DNA of 64,000 nt from Bosea sp. 29B (lineage in GTDB: Bacteria > Pseudomonadota > Alphaproteobacteria > Rhizobiales > Beijerinckiaceae). The position numbers and the translations under genes were made by a program. The first letter of the stretch is position 1. Every line of letters starts with the position of its first letter. Positions 1 to 8,293 of this stretch are shown here, piece by piece. Under the pieces are notes generated by a model, which was not told the DNA's origin, did not search any database, and saw nothing but the letters and a program-made list of their open reading frames with translations. The DNA is taken from assembly GCF_902506165.1 (NCBI RefSeq), contig NZ_LR733817.1, positions 1,720,255-1,784,254 of the forward strand. The letters run 5' to 3'.

Positions 1-1
1 C

Positions 2-1084
2 CTGGCCGAGATGGGCGCGAGGGTCATCAAGGTAGAGCGGCCCGGCACAGGCGACGAATCCCGGCAATGGGAACCGCGCGTCGGCGAGGAAAGCGCCTAT
101 TTCTTCGCCTTCAACCGCGGCAAGGAATCGATCGTCCTCGACCTGAAGACGCCGGCTGGCCGCGCCGCGGCGAAAACGCTCGCGCTCCAGGCCGACGTCG
201 TCCTCGAGAACTTCCTGCCCGGCCAGATGGACAAGATGGGGCTGGGCTATGTCGAGCTCGCAAAGGAGAAGCCCGGGCTCGTCTACGTCTCCAATACCGG
301 CTTCGGCCAGAGCGGTCCCTATCGCGACCGCGTCGGCTACGACACCATCTTCCAGGCATTGAGCGGCGTGATGGCGCTGACCGGCCATCCCGATGGCCCG
401 CCCGCCAAGGTCGGCGTGCCAATGGCCGACCTGACGGCCGGGCTCTGGAATGCCGTCGCCATCCTGACCGGGCTGGTCGGCCGTGCCAGCAGCGGCAAGG
501 GCTGCCATGTCGATCTCTCGATGCTCGACACCCAGATCAGCCTGCTGACCATCGCGGCGGCGCGCCTCTTCGCCCTCGGCGAGGACCCACAGCGCACCGG
601 CACCGAGCACCCCGGCCGCGTTCCCTCCGCTGCCTTCGCCTGCGCCAGGGACGAGTGGCTGCATATCAGCGGCAGCGACCAGCACTGGCAGGCGATCTGC
701 TCGGTGCTCGGCCTCGACGAACTCGCCGCCGACACCGCGCTCGCCCGCAATGCCGAGCGGGTGAAACAGCGCGAGCGCGTGATGGCGGCGATGCGCGACG
801 CCTTGGCCGGGCGCAAGCGCGCCGATGTCGCCGAGGCCCTGCGAGCGGCCGGCGTGCCCGCCGGCGAGGTCAACACGGTCGCGCAGGCGCTGGCTGATCC
901 GCATGTGCAGGCGCGCGGCATAGTGGCGGAGTTTCGGCATCCGACGGCCGGCGCCTTCCCGGCATTGCGCAACCCGCTGCGCTTCACCGGCTATGACGCT
1001 CCCTCCCTCGGCACGCCACCGCTGCACGGCGCCGACAACGCTGCCCTCGCCGCCGAATTCGGCCTGAAGGAGATCGGCGCATGA
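2..1084 (+). CDS. CaiB/BaiF family (class III) CoA-transferase, 5' end missing
   Basis: Transfers coenzyme A between carboxylic acids in the cytoplasm through an aspartyl-CoA anhydride. The frame is already open at base 2 (Leu-Ala-Glu before the first visible Met at base 11), so the N-terminus lies outside the window. Family marks are the RVIKVERP and VLENF segments, the SGYGQ-like NTGFGQSGPY stretch, and GVPMADLTAG, whose Asp (about residue 140 of the visible part) is the expected catalytic residue. The stop overlaps the next start by four bases (ATGA), so it is translationally coupled to the enoyl-CoA hydratase. With the acyl-CoA synthetase downstream it suggests breakdown of an organic acid as a CoA thioester; the acid cannot be named. 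Confidence 0.9.
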   Translation: MAEMGARVIKVERPGTGDESRQWEPRVGEESAYFFAFNRGKESIVLDLKTPAGRAAAKTLALQADVVLENFLPGQMDKMGLGYVELAKEKPGLVYVSNTGFGQSGPYRDRVGYDTIFQALSGVMALTGHPDGPPAKVGVPMADLTAGLWNAVAILTGLVGRASSGKGCHVDLSMLDTQISLLTIAAARLFALGEDPQRTGTEHPGRVPSAAFACARDEWLHISGSDQHWQAICSVLGLDELAADTALARNAERVKQRERVMAAMRDALAGRKRADVAEALRAAGVPAGEVNTVAQALADPHVQARGIVAEFRHPTAGAFPALRNPLRFTGYDAPSLGTPPLHGADNAALAAEFGLKEIGA

Positions 1085-1872
1085 GCCAGAGCCCCTTATC
1101 CGGAATGGCGTTCGAGCGCCTGGCGGTCGCCGCCGACGGACCGATCCTGCGGGTGACGCTGAACCGCCCGGAGGCGCGCAATGCGCTCGACCTGACGATG
1201 TGCCGCGAATTGCGGGCCGTGTTCGAGGCGATCGAGGCCGATCCGGCGATCCGCATCGTCCGTGTCGATGGCGCCGGCCCGGTCTTCTGCGCCGGGGCGG
1301 ACCTCAAGGAGCGCAAGGGCAAGGACGAGATCTGGGTGCGGCAACGCCGGCTCGCCTCCTTCGCCGCCTATGACGCGATCGAACGCTCCAGCAAGGCCGT
1401 GGTCTGCGTCGTCGATGGGCCGATCGTCGGCTCCGGCGGCGAGATCGCCATGGCCTGCGACTTCATCATCGCCTCCGAGCGCACCAGCTTCACCTTCCCC
1501 GAAGCGCATTGGGGCACGGTCGGTGCGACGCAGCGCCTCCAGCGCGTCGTCGGCAAAAGGCTGGCCAAAGAGCTGCTCTTCACCGCACGGCGCTGGCCGG
1601 TCGAAGAGGCGCTGGCCGCCGGCCTCGTCAACCGCATCGTCAAGCCGGACGCGCTCGAAACGACCGTCGCCGAGCTGCTCGCTGAGATCGCCAAGGCGCC
1701 GGCGCTGGCGCTGACCCTGGCCAAGCAGTCGATCGAGCTCGGCGAGAAGACCGATCTCGCCACCGGCATCCGCATCGAGCTCGCCGCGATCGAGCGCGCG
1801 CTCGCCGACACCGAATGGCGCAAGGGCCTGGAGGCCTTCGCCGAACGCGACGCACAGGGAAAGAACTCATGA
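1081..1872 (+). CDS. enoyl-CoA hydratase/isomerase (crotonase family)
   Basis: A 263-residue crotonase-fold enzyme, predicted to hydrate or isomerise an enoyl-CoA. Both glutamates used by classical hydratases appear to be present: Glu121 in the GSGGE-IAMACD helix and Glu141 in TFPEAHWG. The oxyanion-hole segments FCAGADLKE (about residue 69) and VDGPIVGSGG (about residue 111) are intact. Length is normal. It overlaps both neighbours by ATGA and sits between a CoA-transferase and an acyl-CoA synthetase, so it should act on the CoA ester they make. Other crotonases (isomerase, methylglutaconyl-CoA hydratase) cannot be excluded. Confidence 0.9.
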   Translation: MSQSPLSGMAFERLAVAADGPILRVTLNRPEARNALDLTMCRELRAVFEAIEADPAIRIVRVDGAGPVFCAGADLKERKGKDEIWVRQRRLASFAAYDAIERSSKAVVCVVDGPIVGSGGEIAMACDFIIASERTSFTFPEAHWGTVGATQRLQRVVGKRLAKELLFTARRWPVEEALAAGLVNRIVKPDALETTVAELLAEIAKAPALALTLAKQSIELGEKTDLATGIRIELAAIERALADTEWRKGLEAFAERDAQGKNS

Positions 1873-3506
1873 GCGCCAGCGAGCTGCCATCCGATTTCTT
1901 CGGCTGCGCCGACACTTTGCCGGAAGCCCTGGCGCGGGCCGTGCGTCTGGCCGGCCAGGAGGAGGCCGTCGTCTGCAATGGCGAGCGCATCAGCTATGCC
2001 GCCCTCGCCGCCCGGGTGGACACGGTCGCCGCCGCGCTCGCCGCCCACGGCGTCGGCAAGGGTGACCATGTCGGCATCTGCCTCGGCAACAGCATTCCCT
2101 GGATCGTGCTGTTCCACGCCATCGCCCGGCTCGGCGCCGTCACCGTGCCGGTCAACACCAGGCTGAAGGCGGAGGAGATCGCCTACACCCTGCGCCAATC
2201 GGACGTCTCGCTGCTGTTCATGACCGACCGGCTGCTCAAGATCGATTTCGTCGAGATTCTCAGGCAGATCTGCCCGGCGGTCGATACAAAACTGCCAGAT
2301 ACGGCCCTGCCCAAGCTGACCCGGGTCATCGTGCTCGGTGAGGCCGTTCCGGCAGGCGCAACTAGCTTCGCAAGCTTCCTCAGCACCGGCGCCGGCCAGT
2401 CGATACCGGCCCCCGTTCCGACAGCCGATGACCCGCTGCTGATCCAGTACACTTCCGGCACCACCTCCTTCCCGAAGGGGGCGGTGCTGACCCATCGCAA
2501 CATGACGTGGGATGCCTATTCCGCCGGCCGCTTCTTCGGCCTGCGCTCGGGCGAGCGCTATTTCAGCCCGCGCCCTTTCTTCCACGTCGCCGGCAGCACG
2601 CTCGCCGTGATCGCCTCGCTGCAGCATCTCGCCTGCCTCGTCAGCTGCGAGCGCTACGAGCCGGGCGACGCCTTGCGCATGATGGAGGAAGAGCGCTGCA
2701 CGCTGATGTCCGGTAACGACACCATCTTCCTGATGCTGCTCGACCATCCCGATCTGCCCCAGCGCAAGCTCTCCCTGCGTGGCGGCTGGGCGGCGGCGAC
2801 GCCCTCGGTGATGGAGCGCATCGCACGCCAGCTCGGCGCGATCGAAATGGCGGTCTGCTACGGCCAGTCGGAAGCCTCGCCGAACATCTGCACCGCCGCC
2901 TGGTGGGACCCGCTCGCCGACCGGATCGCCGGCTGGATGCGCATCCATCCCGGCGTCGAGGTCGAGATCCGGGCGACCGAGGACGGCCCCGAGCCCGGTC
3001 CCGGCGAGGTCGGCGAGATCTATGCGCGCGGCTGGAATGTGATGCAGGGCTATTACGCCAAGCCCGAGGAGACCCGCGCGGTCCTCAGCGAGGACGGTTG
3101 GCTGCGCACCGGCGATCTCGGCCGCCTCTCGCCCGATGGCCGGCTTGCCTTCGTCGGCCGAGCCAAGGACATCATCCGGGTCGGCGGCGAGAACGTCGCC
3201 TCGGCCGATATCGAGAACGTGCTGCACCGCCACCCCGGCATCCAGCAGGCGCAAGTCGTCGGCGTGCCGGACAAGCGCCTGATCGAGGTGCCCGCCGCCT
3301 TCGTGATCCTGGCGAGCGGCACCTCGCTCGCACCCGACGAGATCATCGCCTGGAGCAAGGAGCACCTCGCCGGCTTCAAGGTGCCGCGCTATGTCGAGAT
3401 CGTCGAGAGCTTCGACCAGATCGGCATGACCGCCAGCTCCAAGGTCCAGAAGAACAAGCTCGCCGCCCATGCGCGCCAGCTCTTCGGCCTCGAGGCGGTG
3501 GCATGA
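1869..3506 (+). CDS. AMP-forming acyl-CoA synthetase
   Basis: A 545-residue ANL-superfamily ligase that activates a carboxylic acid with ATP and CoA. The phosphate-binding loop YTSGTTSFPKG is at about residues 194-204. The hinge and C-terminal motifs are RTGDLGRLSPDGRLAFVGR and KDIIRVGGENV, and the expected catalytic lysine lies in TASSKVQKNKL near the C-terminus. The start was placed at the ATG overlapping the previous stop; an ATG 54 bases upstream would lie inside the hydratase gene. The nearest characterised relatives are probably medium-chain, crotonobetaine or cyclohexanecarboxylate ligases, but the substrate is not readable. Confidence 0.9.
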   Translation: MSASELPSDFFGCADTLPEALARAVRLAGQEEAVVCNGERISYAALAARVDTVAAALAAHGVGKGDHVGICLGNSIPWIVLFHAIARLGAVTVPVNTRLKAEEIAYTLRQSDVSLLFMTDRLLKIDFVEILRQICPAVDTKLPDTALPKLTRVIVLGEAVPAGATSFASFLSTGAGQSIPAPVPTADDPLLIQYTSGTTSFPKGAVLTHRNMTWDAYSAGRFFGLRSGERYFSPRPFFHVAGSTLAVIASLQHLACLVSCERYEPGDALRMMEEERCTLMSGNDTIFLMLLDHPDLPQRKLSLRGGWAAATPSVMERIARQLGAIEMAVCYGQSEASPNICTAAWWDPLADRIAGWMRIHPGVEVEIRATEDGPEPGPGEVGEIYARGWNVMQGYYAKPEETRAVLSEDGWLRTGDLGRLSPDGRLAFVGRAKDIIRVGGENVASADIENVLHRHPGIQQAQVVGVPDKRLIEVPAAFVILASGTSLAPDEIIAWSKEHLAGFKVPRYVEIVESFDQIGMTASSKVQKNKLAAHARQLFGLEAVA

Positions 3507-4510
3507 ACACGCGTATCGAGAGCCTGCGCATCGAGACACGCTTCACGCGGCTGGTCGGCATTGACCTGCCGATCGTGCAGGCCGGGATGAGCTGGGCCTC
3601 CTCCTGCGCGGCGCTGCCGGCGGCGGTATCCGGCGCGGGCGGTCTCGGCGTCATCGCCGCCGGGCCGATGCGGCGCGACGACCTCAAGGCGGCGATCGCC
3701 GATGTGCGTGCCGAGACGGACCGGCCCTTTGCCGTCAACGTCCCGCTCTACCGCAAGGAGGTCGACGACATCCTCGCTCTGCTGGTCGACGAGCGCGTCC
3801 CGGTCATCATCGCCTCGCAGGGCGGGCCGGACCGCTATCTCGATCGCTTCAAGGCGATCGGCACGCTCTGCCTGCATGTCGTCGCCTCCGAGGTCCATGC
3901 CGCCAAGGCGGCGGCCAAGGGCGTCGACGGCCTCGTCGTGGTCGGCGGCGAGGCGGGTGGCCACCCGCCGCCAGAGCTGGTCTCGACGCTGGTGATTTGC
4001 CGCGCTGTGGCGAAGGCCGTTCCCGAGCTGCCGATCGTACTGGGCGGCGGCATCGCCGATGGCCACGGCCTCGCAGCGGCGCTTGCCCTTGGCGCCGACG
4101 CCGTGCAGCTCGGCACCCGCTTCATGGCGACGCCGGAGGCACGCCTGCATGACGATTATCGCCGCCGCGTCGTCGGGGCTGCCGTCTCCGACACCATCGT
4201 GGTCGGGCGCGGCTTCGGCATGATCCGCGTGCTGCGCAACCGCTTCGCCGAGGCGATGGCGGCAGCCGAGCGCGCCGGGCGTCCCGACGAGGAACGGCGC
4301 GAGCTGTTCCAGCGCTCGTCGCTGAAGCTCGCCGCCTTCGACGGCGACATCGAGGACGGCAAGGTCGAGGCCGGGCAGAGCGCCGGGCTGGTCGACGACA
4401 TCGTCCCCGCCGGCGAGCTCGTGGCGCGGATCGCCGGGGAATATCAGGCGACGCTGGCGCGGCTCCCTGCAGCTCAAGCCATTCGCGAGCCCGCCTTGCA
4501 GCCTTCGTGA
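3503..4510 (+). CDS. nitronate monooxygenase-like FMN TIM-barrel protein
   Basis: A 335-residue protein of the 2-nitropropane dioxygenase / FabK superfamily, which binds FMN and oxidises nitronates or reduces enoyl thioesters. Visible marks are PIVQAGMSW at the N-terminus, the glycine-rich GGEAGGH loop (about residue 150), PIVLGGGIADG (about residue 178) and LGADAVQLGTRFMAT, which bind FMN phosphate. The start overlaps the acyl-CoA synthetase stop by ATGA; the much longer open frame upstream is a shadow of that gene. In a CoA-ester operon a FabK-like or aromatic-degradation role is as likely as nitronate detoxification. Confidence 0.82.
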   Translation: MNTRIESLRIETRFTRLVGIDLPIVQAGMSWASSCAALPAAVSGAGGLGVIAAGPMRRDDLKAAIADVRAETDRPFAVNVPLYRKEVDDILALLVDERVPVIIASQGGPDRYLDRFKAIGTLCLHVVASEVHAAKAAAKGVDGLVVVGGEAGGHPPPELVSTLVICRAVAKAVPELPIVLGGGIADGHGLAAALALGADAVQLGTRFMATPEARLHDDYRRRVVGAAVSDTIVVGRGFGMIRVLRNRFAEAMAAAERAGRPDEERRELFQRSSLKLAAFDGDIEDGKVEAGQSAGLVDDIVPAGELVARIAGEYQATLARLPAAQAIREPALQPS

Positions 4511-4560
4511 CGACCCGCGCCGCCAGAGCCGGAAAAACCATAAACGGGAGGAGGATCGAG

Positions 4561-5532
4561 ATGGACAGGCGCAGATTCATGGCGACGGCCGGGGCAGCGA
4601 TGCTGGCGCCGCGCAGTGCTGGCGCGCAGGGCTATCCGATCAGGCCGATCCGCCTGATCGTCACCTTCGCCGCCGGCGGCCCTGCCGATCTCTTCGCCCG
4701 CGCGCTCGCCAGCGGCATGAGCGCCCGGCTTGGCCAGCAGGTGGTCATCGACAACCGCCCCGGCGGCGCCGCGGGCTTGCCGGCCATCGACGCGATCGCC
4801 AAGGCCGCGCCGGACGGCTACCAGATCGCTCTTGCCGGCGCGGCCGCGCTCTCGACCGTGCCGTTCATGGTCCCGAAGATGCCGTTCGATTGGGAAACGA
4901 GCCTGACGCCACTCACTTTGGTGTCGCGCGTTCCCGAGGTCATCACCACCAACGCCAAGCTCGGTCTGAAGAGCCTCGCCGACCTCGTCGCCTACGCGAA
5001 GAAGAACCCGGGCAAGGTCAATTTCGGCTCGGCCGGGCTCGGTAGCATCACCCATCTCGCCAGCGAGCTGTTCAAGGCGGAGGCGGGGGTCGACATCACC
5101 CACGTGCCCTATCGCGGCGCGGCACCGGCCGTGAACGACCTGATCGCCGGCCATATCGACATGGTCACGGCCGATATCCCGGTCCTGCTGCCACAGATTC
5201 AGGCCGGCAACGTCAATGCCCTGGCGGTCACCACCGAGAAGCGGATCAAGGCCCTGCCGGATGTTCCCACCACCGCCGAAGTCGGCTTTCCAAAAGTCGT
5301 CTCCGACAACTGGTACGGGCTCGTCGGTCCGGCCGGGATGCCGGCCGAGGTCTCCGGCAGGATCCACGCCGCCGCCCTGGCGACGCTGCGCTCGGAGGAG
5401 CTGCTCAGGCAGTTCGAGAGCCAGGAAGCGATCTCCTCACCGACCTCCCCGGACGAGTTCGTCGCCTTCATCAAGGCCGAGCGGGCGAAATGGGGACCGC
5501 TGATCGCCTCGATCGGCGTCAAGCTCGAATAG
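4561..5532 (+). CDS. TctC/Bug-family periplasmic solute-binding protein
   Basis: A 323-residue extracytoplasmic receptor of the tripartite tricarboxylate transporter type. It has an N-terminal export signal with a twin-arginine-like RRRFMATAGAAM stretch and a probable cleavage after AGA. Family features are PIRLIVTFAAGGPADLFARALA, VVIDNRPGGAAGLPA (about residue 60), and VPYRGAAPAVNDLIAGHIDM. The ATG follows a good GGGAGGAG ribosome site, so I prefer it to a GTG 54 bases upstream. No TctA or TctB membrane subunit is in the window, so it is an orphan receptor here, as is common in this family. It probably supplies an organic acid to the surrounding catabolic genes. Confidence 0.88.
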   Translation: MDRRRFMATAGAAMLAPRSAGAQGYPIRPIRLIVTFAAGGPADLFARALASGMSARLGQQVVIDNRPGGAAGLPAIDAIAKAAPDGYQIALAGAAALSTVPFMVPKMPFDWETSLTPLTLVSRVPEVITTNAKLGLKSLADLVAYAKKNPGKVNFGSAGLGSITHLASELFKAEAGVDITHVPYRGAAPAVNDLIAGHIDMVTADIPVLLPQIQAGNVNALAVTTEKRIKALPDVPTTAEVGFPKVVSDNWYGLVGPAGMPAEVSGRIHAAALATLRSEELLRQFESQEAISSPTSPDEFVAFIKAERAKWGPLIASIGVKLE

Positions 5533-5608
5533 CGCCCGCACGCCTCGTTCGACCAATCGCAGGTCGCGCAACAGCGGCCCAGGCACTTTCAATGCAGGAC
5601 ATCGGATC

Positions 5609-7039
5609 ATGCTCGACAAGCCCCTTCTCATCGCCGGCAGCTGGCGCGCACCATCCGGGTCCCGCACCGGCGACGTCGTTGATCCCGCCACCGGCGCGGT
5701 CATCGGCAAGCTCGGCTTCGCCGAGGCGGCCGATATCGACGCCGCCCTGGAGGCTGCACGCAGGGGCTTCGCCACCTGGCGCGCCATGACTGCGCTCGAA
5801 CGCGCGCGCATCCTGCATCGCGCCGCCGCTTTGGTGCGCGAGCGCGCCGAGGTGATGGCTCAGCATATGACCCGCGAGCAGGGCAAACCGCTGGCCGAGG
5901 CGCGCGGCGAAGCCGCCACGGCGCCGGAGCATATCGAATGGTATGCCGAGGAAGGCCGGCGCGCCTATGGCCGGGTGATCCCCTCGCGCATTCCCGGCGC
6001 ACGCCAGATCGTGGTCAAGGAGCCGGTCGGCCCGGTCGCGGCCTTCAGCCCCTGGAATTTCCCGCTCGCCCAGCTCGTCCGCAAGATCGCCGGAGCCTTG
6101 GCCGCCGGCTGCTCGATCATCGCCAAGCCGCCGGAAGAGGCCCCCTCGGCCTGCATCGAGCTCGCCAAATGCTTCCAGGAGGCCGGCCTGCCGGAGGGCG
6201 CGCTCAACATCCTGTTCGGCGTGCCGGCGGAGATTTCCGAACGGCTGATCGCCTCACCGGTGATCCGCAAGGTCTCGTTCACCGGCTCGGTGCCGGTCGG
6301 CAAGCATCTCGGCGCTCTGGCGGGCGCGCAGGCGAAGCGCGCCACCATGGAGCTCGGCGGCCACGCCCCCTTCATCGTCTGCGACGACGTCGATCTCGAT
6401 GCGGTGGTGAAGCTCGGCGTCGGCCTGAAATTCCGCAATGCCGGCCAGGTCTGCGCCTCGCCGACGCGCTTTTATGTGCAGGATGCCGTCTATGACGGCT
6501 TCCGTGCCGCGTTCACGGAAGCTGCCAAGGCCGTCAAGGTCGGCCCCGGCGCGGCCGAGGGCACGCAAATGGGCCCGCTCGCCAACGCCCGCAGGCTCGA
6601 TGCGCTGCAGGACTTCGTCGCCGACGCCGTCCAGCACGGCGCCAGGCTCGAAACCGGCGGCCACCGGATCGGCAATGAGGGCTTCCTCTTCGAGCCGACC
6701 GTGCTGTCCGACGTGCCCGACAGCGCGAGGATCATGCGCGATGAACCCTTCGGGCCGGTGGCGGCACTGGTGCGAGTCGGCTCGGTCGACGAGGCGATCG
6801 AGCGCTCCAACGCGCTGCCCTTCGGCCTCGCCGCCTTCGCCTTCACCCGCTCGACCCGGCGCGCCGCGCAATTCGCCGATGGGCTCGAGAGCGGCATGGT
6901 CTCGATCAACCATTTCGGCCTCGCCGCGGCCGAGACCCCGTTCGGCGGAATCAAGGATTCCGGCTACGGCAGCGAAGGCGGCACGGAGGGGCTCGAAGCC
7001 TACCTCTCGACCAAGTTCGTCAGTCAGGTCGGCGCCTGA
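5609..7039 (+). CDS. NAD(P)-dependent aldehyde dehydrogenase
   Basis: A 476-residue aldehyde dehydrogenase oxidising an aldehyde to the acid. Catalytic and binding residues are in place: Asn150 in SPWNFP, Lys173 in IAKPPEEAP, SFTGSVPVG at about 223, Glu248 in MELGGHAP and the nucleophile Cys282 in NAGQVCASP. Overall it resembles the succinate-semialdehyde or glycolaldehyde dehydrogenase group. Length is typical. It lies between an organic-acid receptor gene and a RidA gene in the same direction, so the substrate is probably a semialdehyde made in this pathway. Confidence 0.9.
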   Translation: MLDKPLLIAGSWRAPSGSRTGDVVDPATGAVIGKLGFAEAADIDAALEAARRGFATWRAMTALERARILHRAAALVRERAEVMAQHMTREQGKPLAEARGEAATAPEHIEWYAEEGRRAYGRVIPSRIPGARQIVVKEPVGPVAAFSPWNFPLAQLVRKIAGALAAGCSIIAKPPEEAPSACIELAKCFQEAGLPEGALNILFGVPAEISERLIASPVIRKVSFTGSVPVGKHLGALAGAQAKRATMELGGHAPFIVCDDVDLDAVVKLGVGLKFRNAGQVCASPTRFYVQDAVYDGFRAAFTEAAKAVKVGPGAAEGTQMGPLANARRLDALQDFVADAVQHGARLETGGHRIGNEGFLFEPTVLSDVPDSARIMRDEPFGPVAALVRVGSVDEAIERSNALPFGLAAFAFTRSTRRAAQFADGLESGMVSINHFGLAAAETPFGGIKDSGYGSEGGTEGLEAYLSTKFVSQVGA

Positions 7040-7070
7040 CCCCATTCCTTTCCATCTGCGAGAGACGACC

Positions 7071-7466
7071 ATGACCACGCTCCAGCACAACCCGGCCTCG
7101 ATCGCGCCACCCGCCCGCAACCTCTATTCGCATGGGGTCGAGACCCGAGGCCCCGGCCGCCAGCTTTTCATCGCTGGCCAGGTCGGTGTCCGGCCAGACG
7201 GCTCGATCCCCGAAGCCTTCGACGACCAGGTCCGCCAGATGATGGACAATATCGGCGCCGTTCTCGCCTCGGCGAGCATGGGCTTCGACGACATCGTCAA
7301 GATCACCGCCTATTGCCGCAGCGCCGAGGAGATCATCGGCTATGCCGGCATCCGCAACGGTTACTTCTCCGCCAAGCCGCCCGCGACGACGGCCTTCGTG
7401 GTCGGCGGCCTCGCCAATCCCGCCTGGCTGATCGAGGCCGACGCCATCGCCTTCAAGGCGGACTGA
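7071..7466 (+). CDS. RidA/YjgF/YER057c/UK114 family protein
   Basis: A 131-residue protein of the RidA family, whose members hydrolyse reactive enamines and imines or act as catabolic deaminases. The family pattern is seen in LFIAGQVGVRPDG, the QMMDNIGAVLASA helix, DDIVKITAYC and the C-terminal ANPAWLIEADAIAFK. The canonical Arg-105 region reads here as a Gly-Leu-Ala-Asn-Pro segment, so activity on 2-aminoacrylate is uncertain. The start follows GAGACGACC. It is followed four bases later by an alpha/beta-hydrolase, an arrangement often met in pyrimidine- and aromatic-ring pathways. Confidence 0.87.
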   Translation: MTTLQHNPASIAPPARNLYSHGVETRGPGRQLFIAGQVGVRPDGSIPEAFDDQVRQMMDNIGAVLASASMGFDDIVKITAYCRSAEEIIGYAGIRNGYFSAKPPATTAFVVGGLANPAWLIEADAIAFKAD

Positions 7467-7470
7467 ACCG

Positions 7471-8268
7471 ATGAACGCCGCCCTGCCCCCGAGCCGTTCG
7501 CGGCACGAAGCCTTGGTCGATGTCGGCGGCGGCGTGAGGCTATGGGTCTGGGATACGGGCGGCGACGGCCCGGCCATCGTGCTGCTGCATGCCTCAGCCG
7601 GCAGCGGCGAATGCTGGGACCTGCAATGGCCGGTCTTCGCGGAGGCCGGCTACCGCGTCATCGGCTATTCCCGGCGTGGACATTTCGGTTCCGACGATGG
7701 CGATCCGGCCACGACGACACCAGCCTCGACCGACCTGCTGCGGCTGGTCGATACGCTCGGACTCGAGCGCTTTCACCTGATCGGCACCGCCGCCGGCGGC
7801 ATGGTCGCGACCGATTTCGCGGTCTCTTATCCGCAGCGCCTGCTCGGCTTCGTCATCTCCAGCAGCATCGTCGGGCTGGTGGACGACGATTATCAGGCGA
7901 TGTTGCAGCGGCTGCTCCCGCCGGAGTTCGAGCAGCTCCCGCATGATTTCCGCGAGCTCGGCCCGTCCTACCGGGCGCAATGCCCGGAAGGTGTCGCGCA
8001 CTGGAACGCCAAGCTGGCGCGCTCCGGTGTCGACCGCGTTCCCCTGCGCTTCGCCAACCGCGTCCGCTGGGCCGACCTGCAGCGCTTCGACTTCCCCGTC
8101 CTCGTCTTGACCGGTGATGCCGATCTCTACGCACCGCCTGCCAATGCCCGCCTGATTGCCAGCCGAATCCCCAGCGCGCGCCTCGCCATCCTGCCGGGCT
8201 CCGGCCATTCGCCCTGGTGGGAGGTGCCGGAGCTCTACAACCGCGAGATCCTGAATTTTCTCGGCTAG
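7471..8268 (+). CDS. alpha/beta-hydrolase-fold protein with alanine at the nucleophile position
   Basis: A 265-residue alpha/beta-hydrolase fold. It has the oxyanion-region HASAGSGECWD (about residue 40), a probable acid residue in LTGDADLYAPP and the C-terminal histidine in GSGHSPWWEVP. At the nucleophile elbow the usual G-x-S-x-G reads G-T-A-A-G (residues 105-109), so position 107 is Ala instead of Ser; the bases read ggcaccgccgccggc. This argues against ordinary serine esterase chemistry. The protein may be a non-hydrolytic member or use another mechanism. It lies in the operon between RidA and the enolase-superfamily gene. Confidence 0.82.
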   Translation: MNAALPPSRSRHEALVDVGGGVRLWVWDTGGDGPAIVLLHASAGSGECWDLQWPVFAEAGYRVIGYSRRGHFGSDDGDPATTTPASTDLLRLVDTLGLERFHLIGTAAGGMVATDFAVSYPQRLLGFVISSSIVGLVDDDYQAMLQRLLPPEFEQLPHDFRELGPSYRAQCPEGVAHWNAKLARSGVDRVPLRFANRVRWADLQRFDFPVLVLTGDADLYAPPANARLIASRIPSARLAILPGSGHSPWWEVPELYNREILNFLG

Positions 8269-8293
8269 GTAAGCCGCCAGGAGCACCCTGATC

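Noticed and set aside
2903..3502. Extension of the nitronate-monooxygenase frame 600 bases upstream.
   Set aside because: The extension is an out-of-frame reading of the acyl-CoA synthetase. Family similarity begins at the ATG at 3503, which overlaps the previous stop.
1368..3539. A 723-residue open frame on the minus strand opposite the enoyl-CoA hydratase and acyl-CoA synthetase.
   Set aside because: It is an antisense shadow produced by high GC. It has no recognisable domain and covers two well-supported plus-strand genes.
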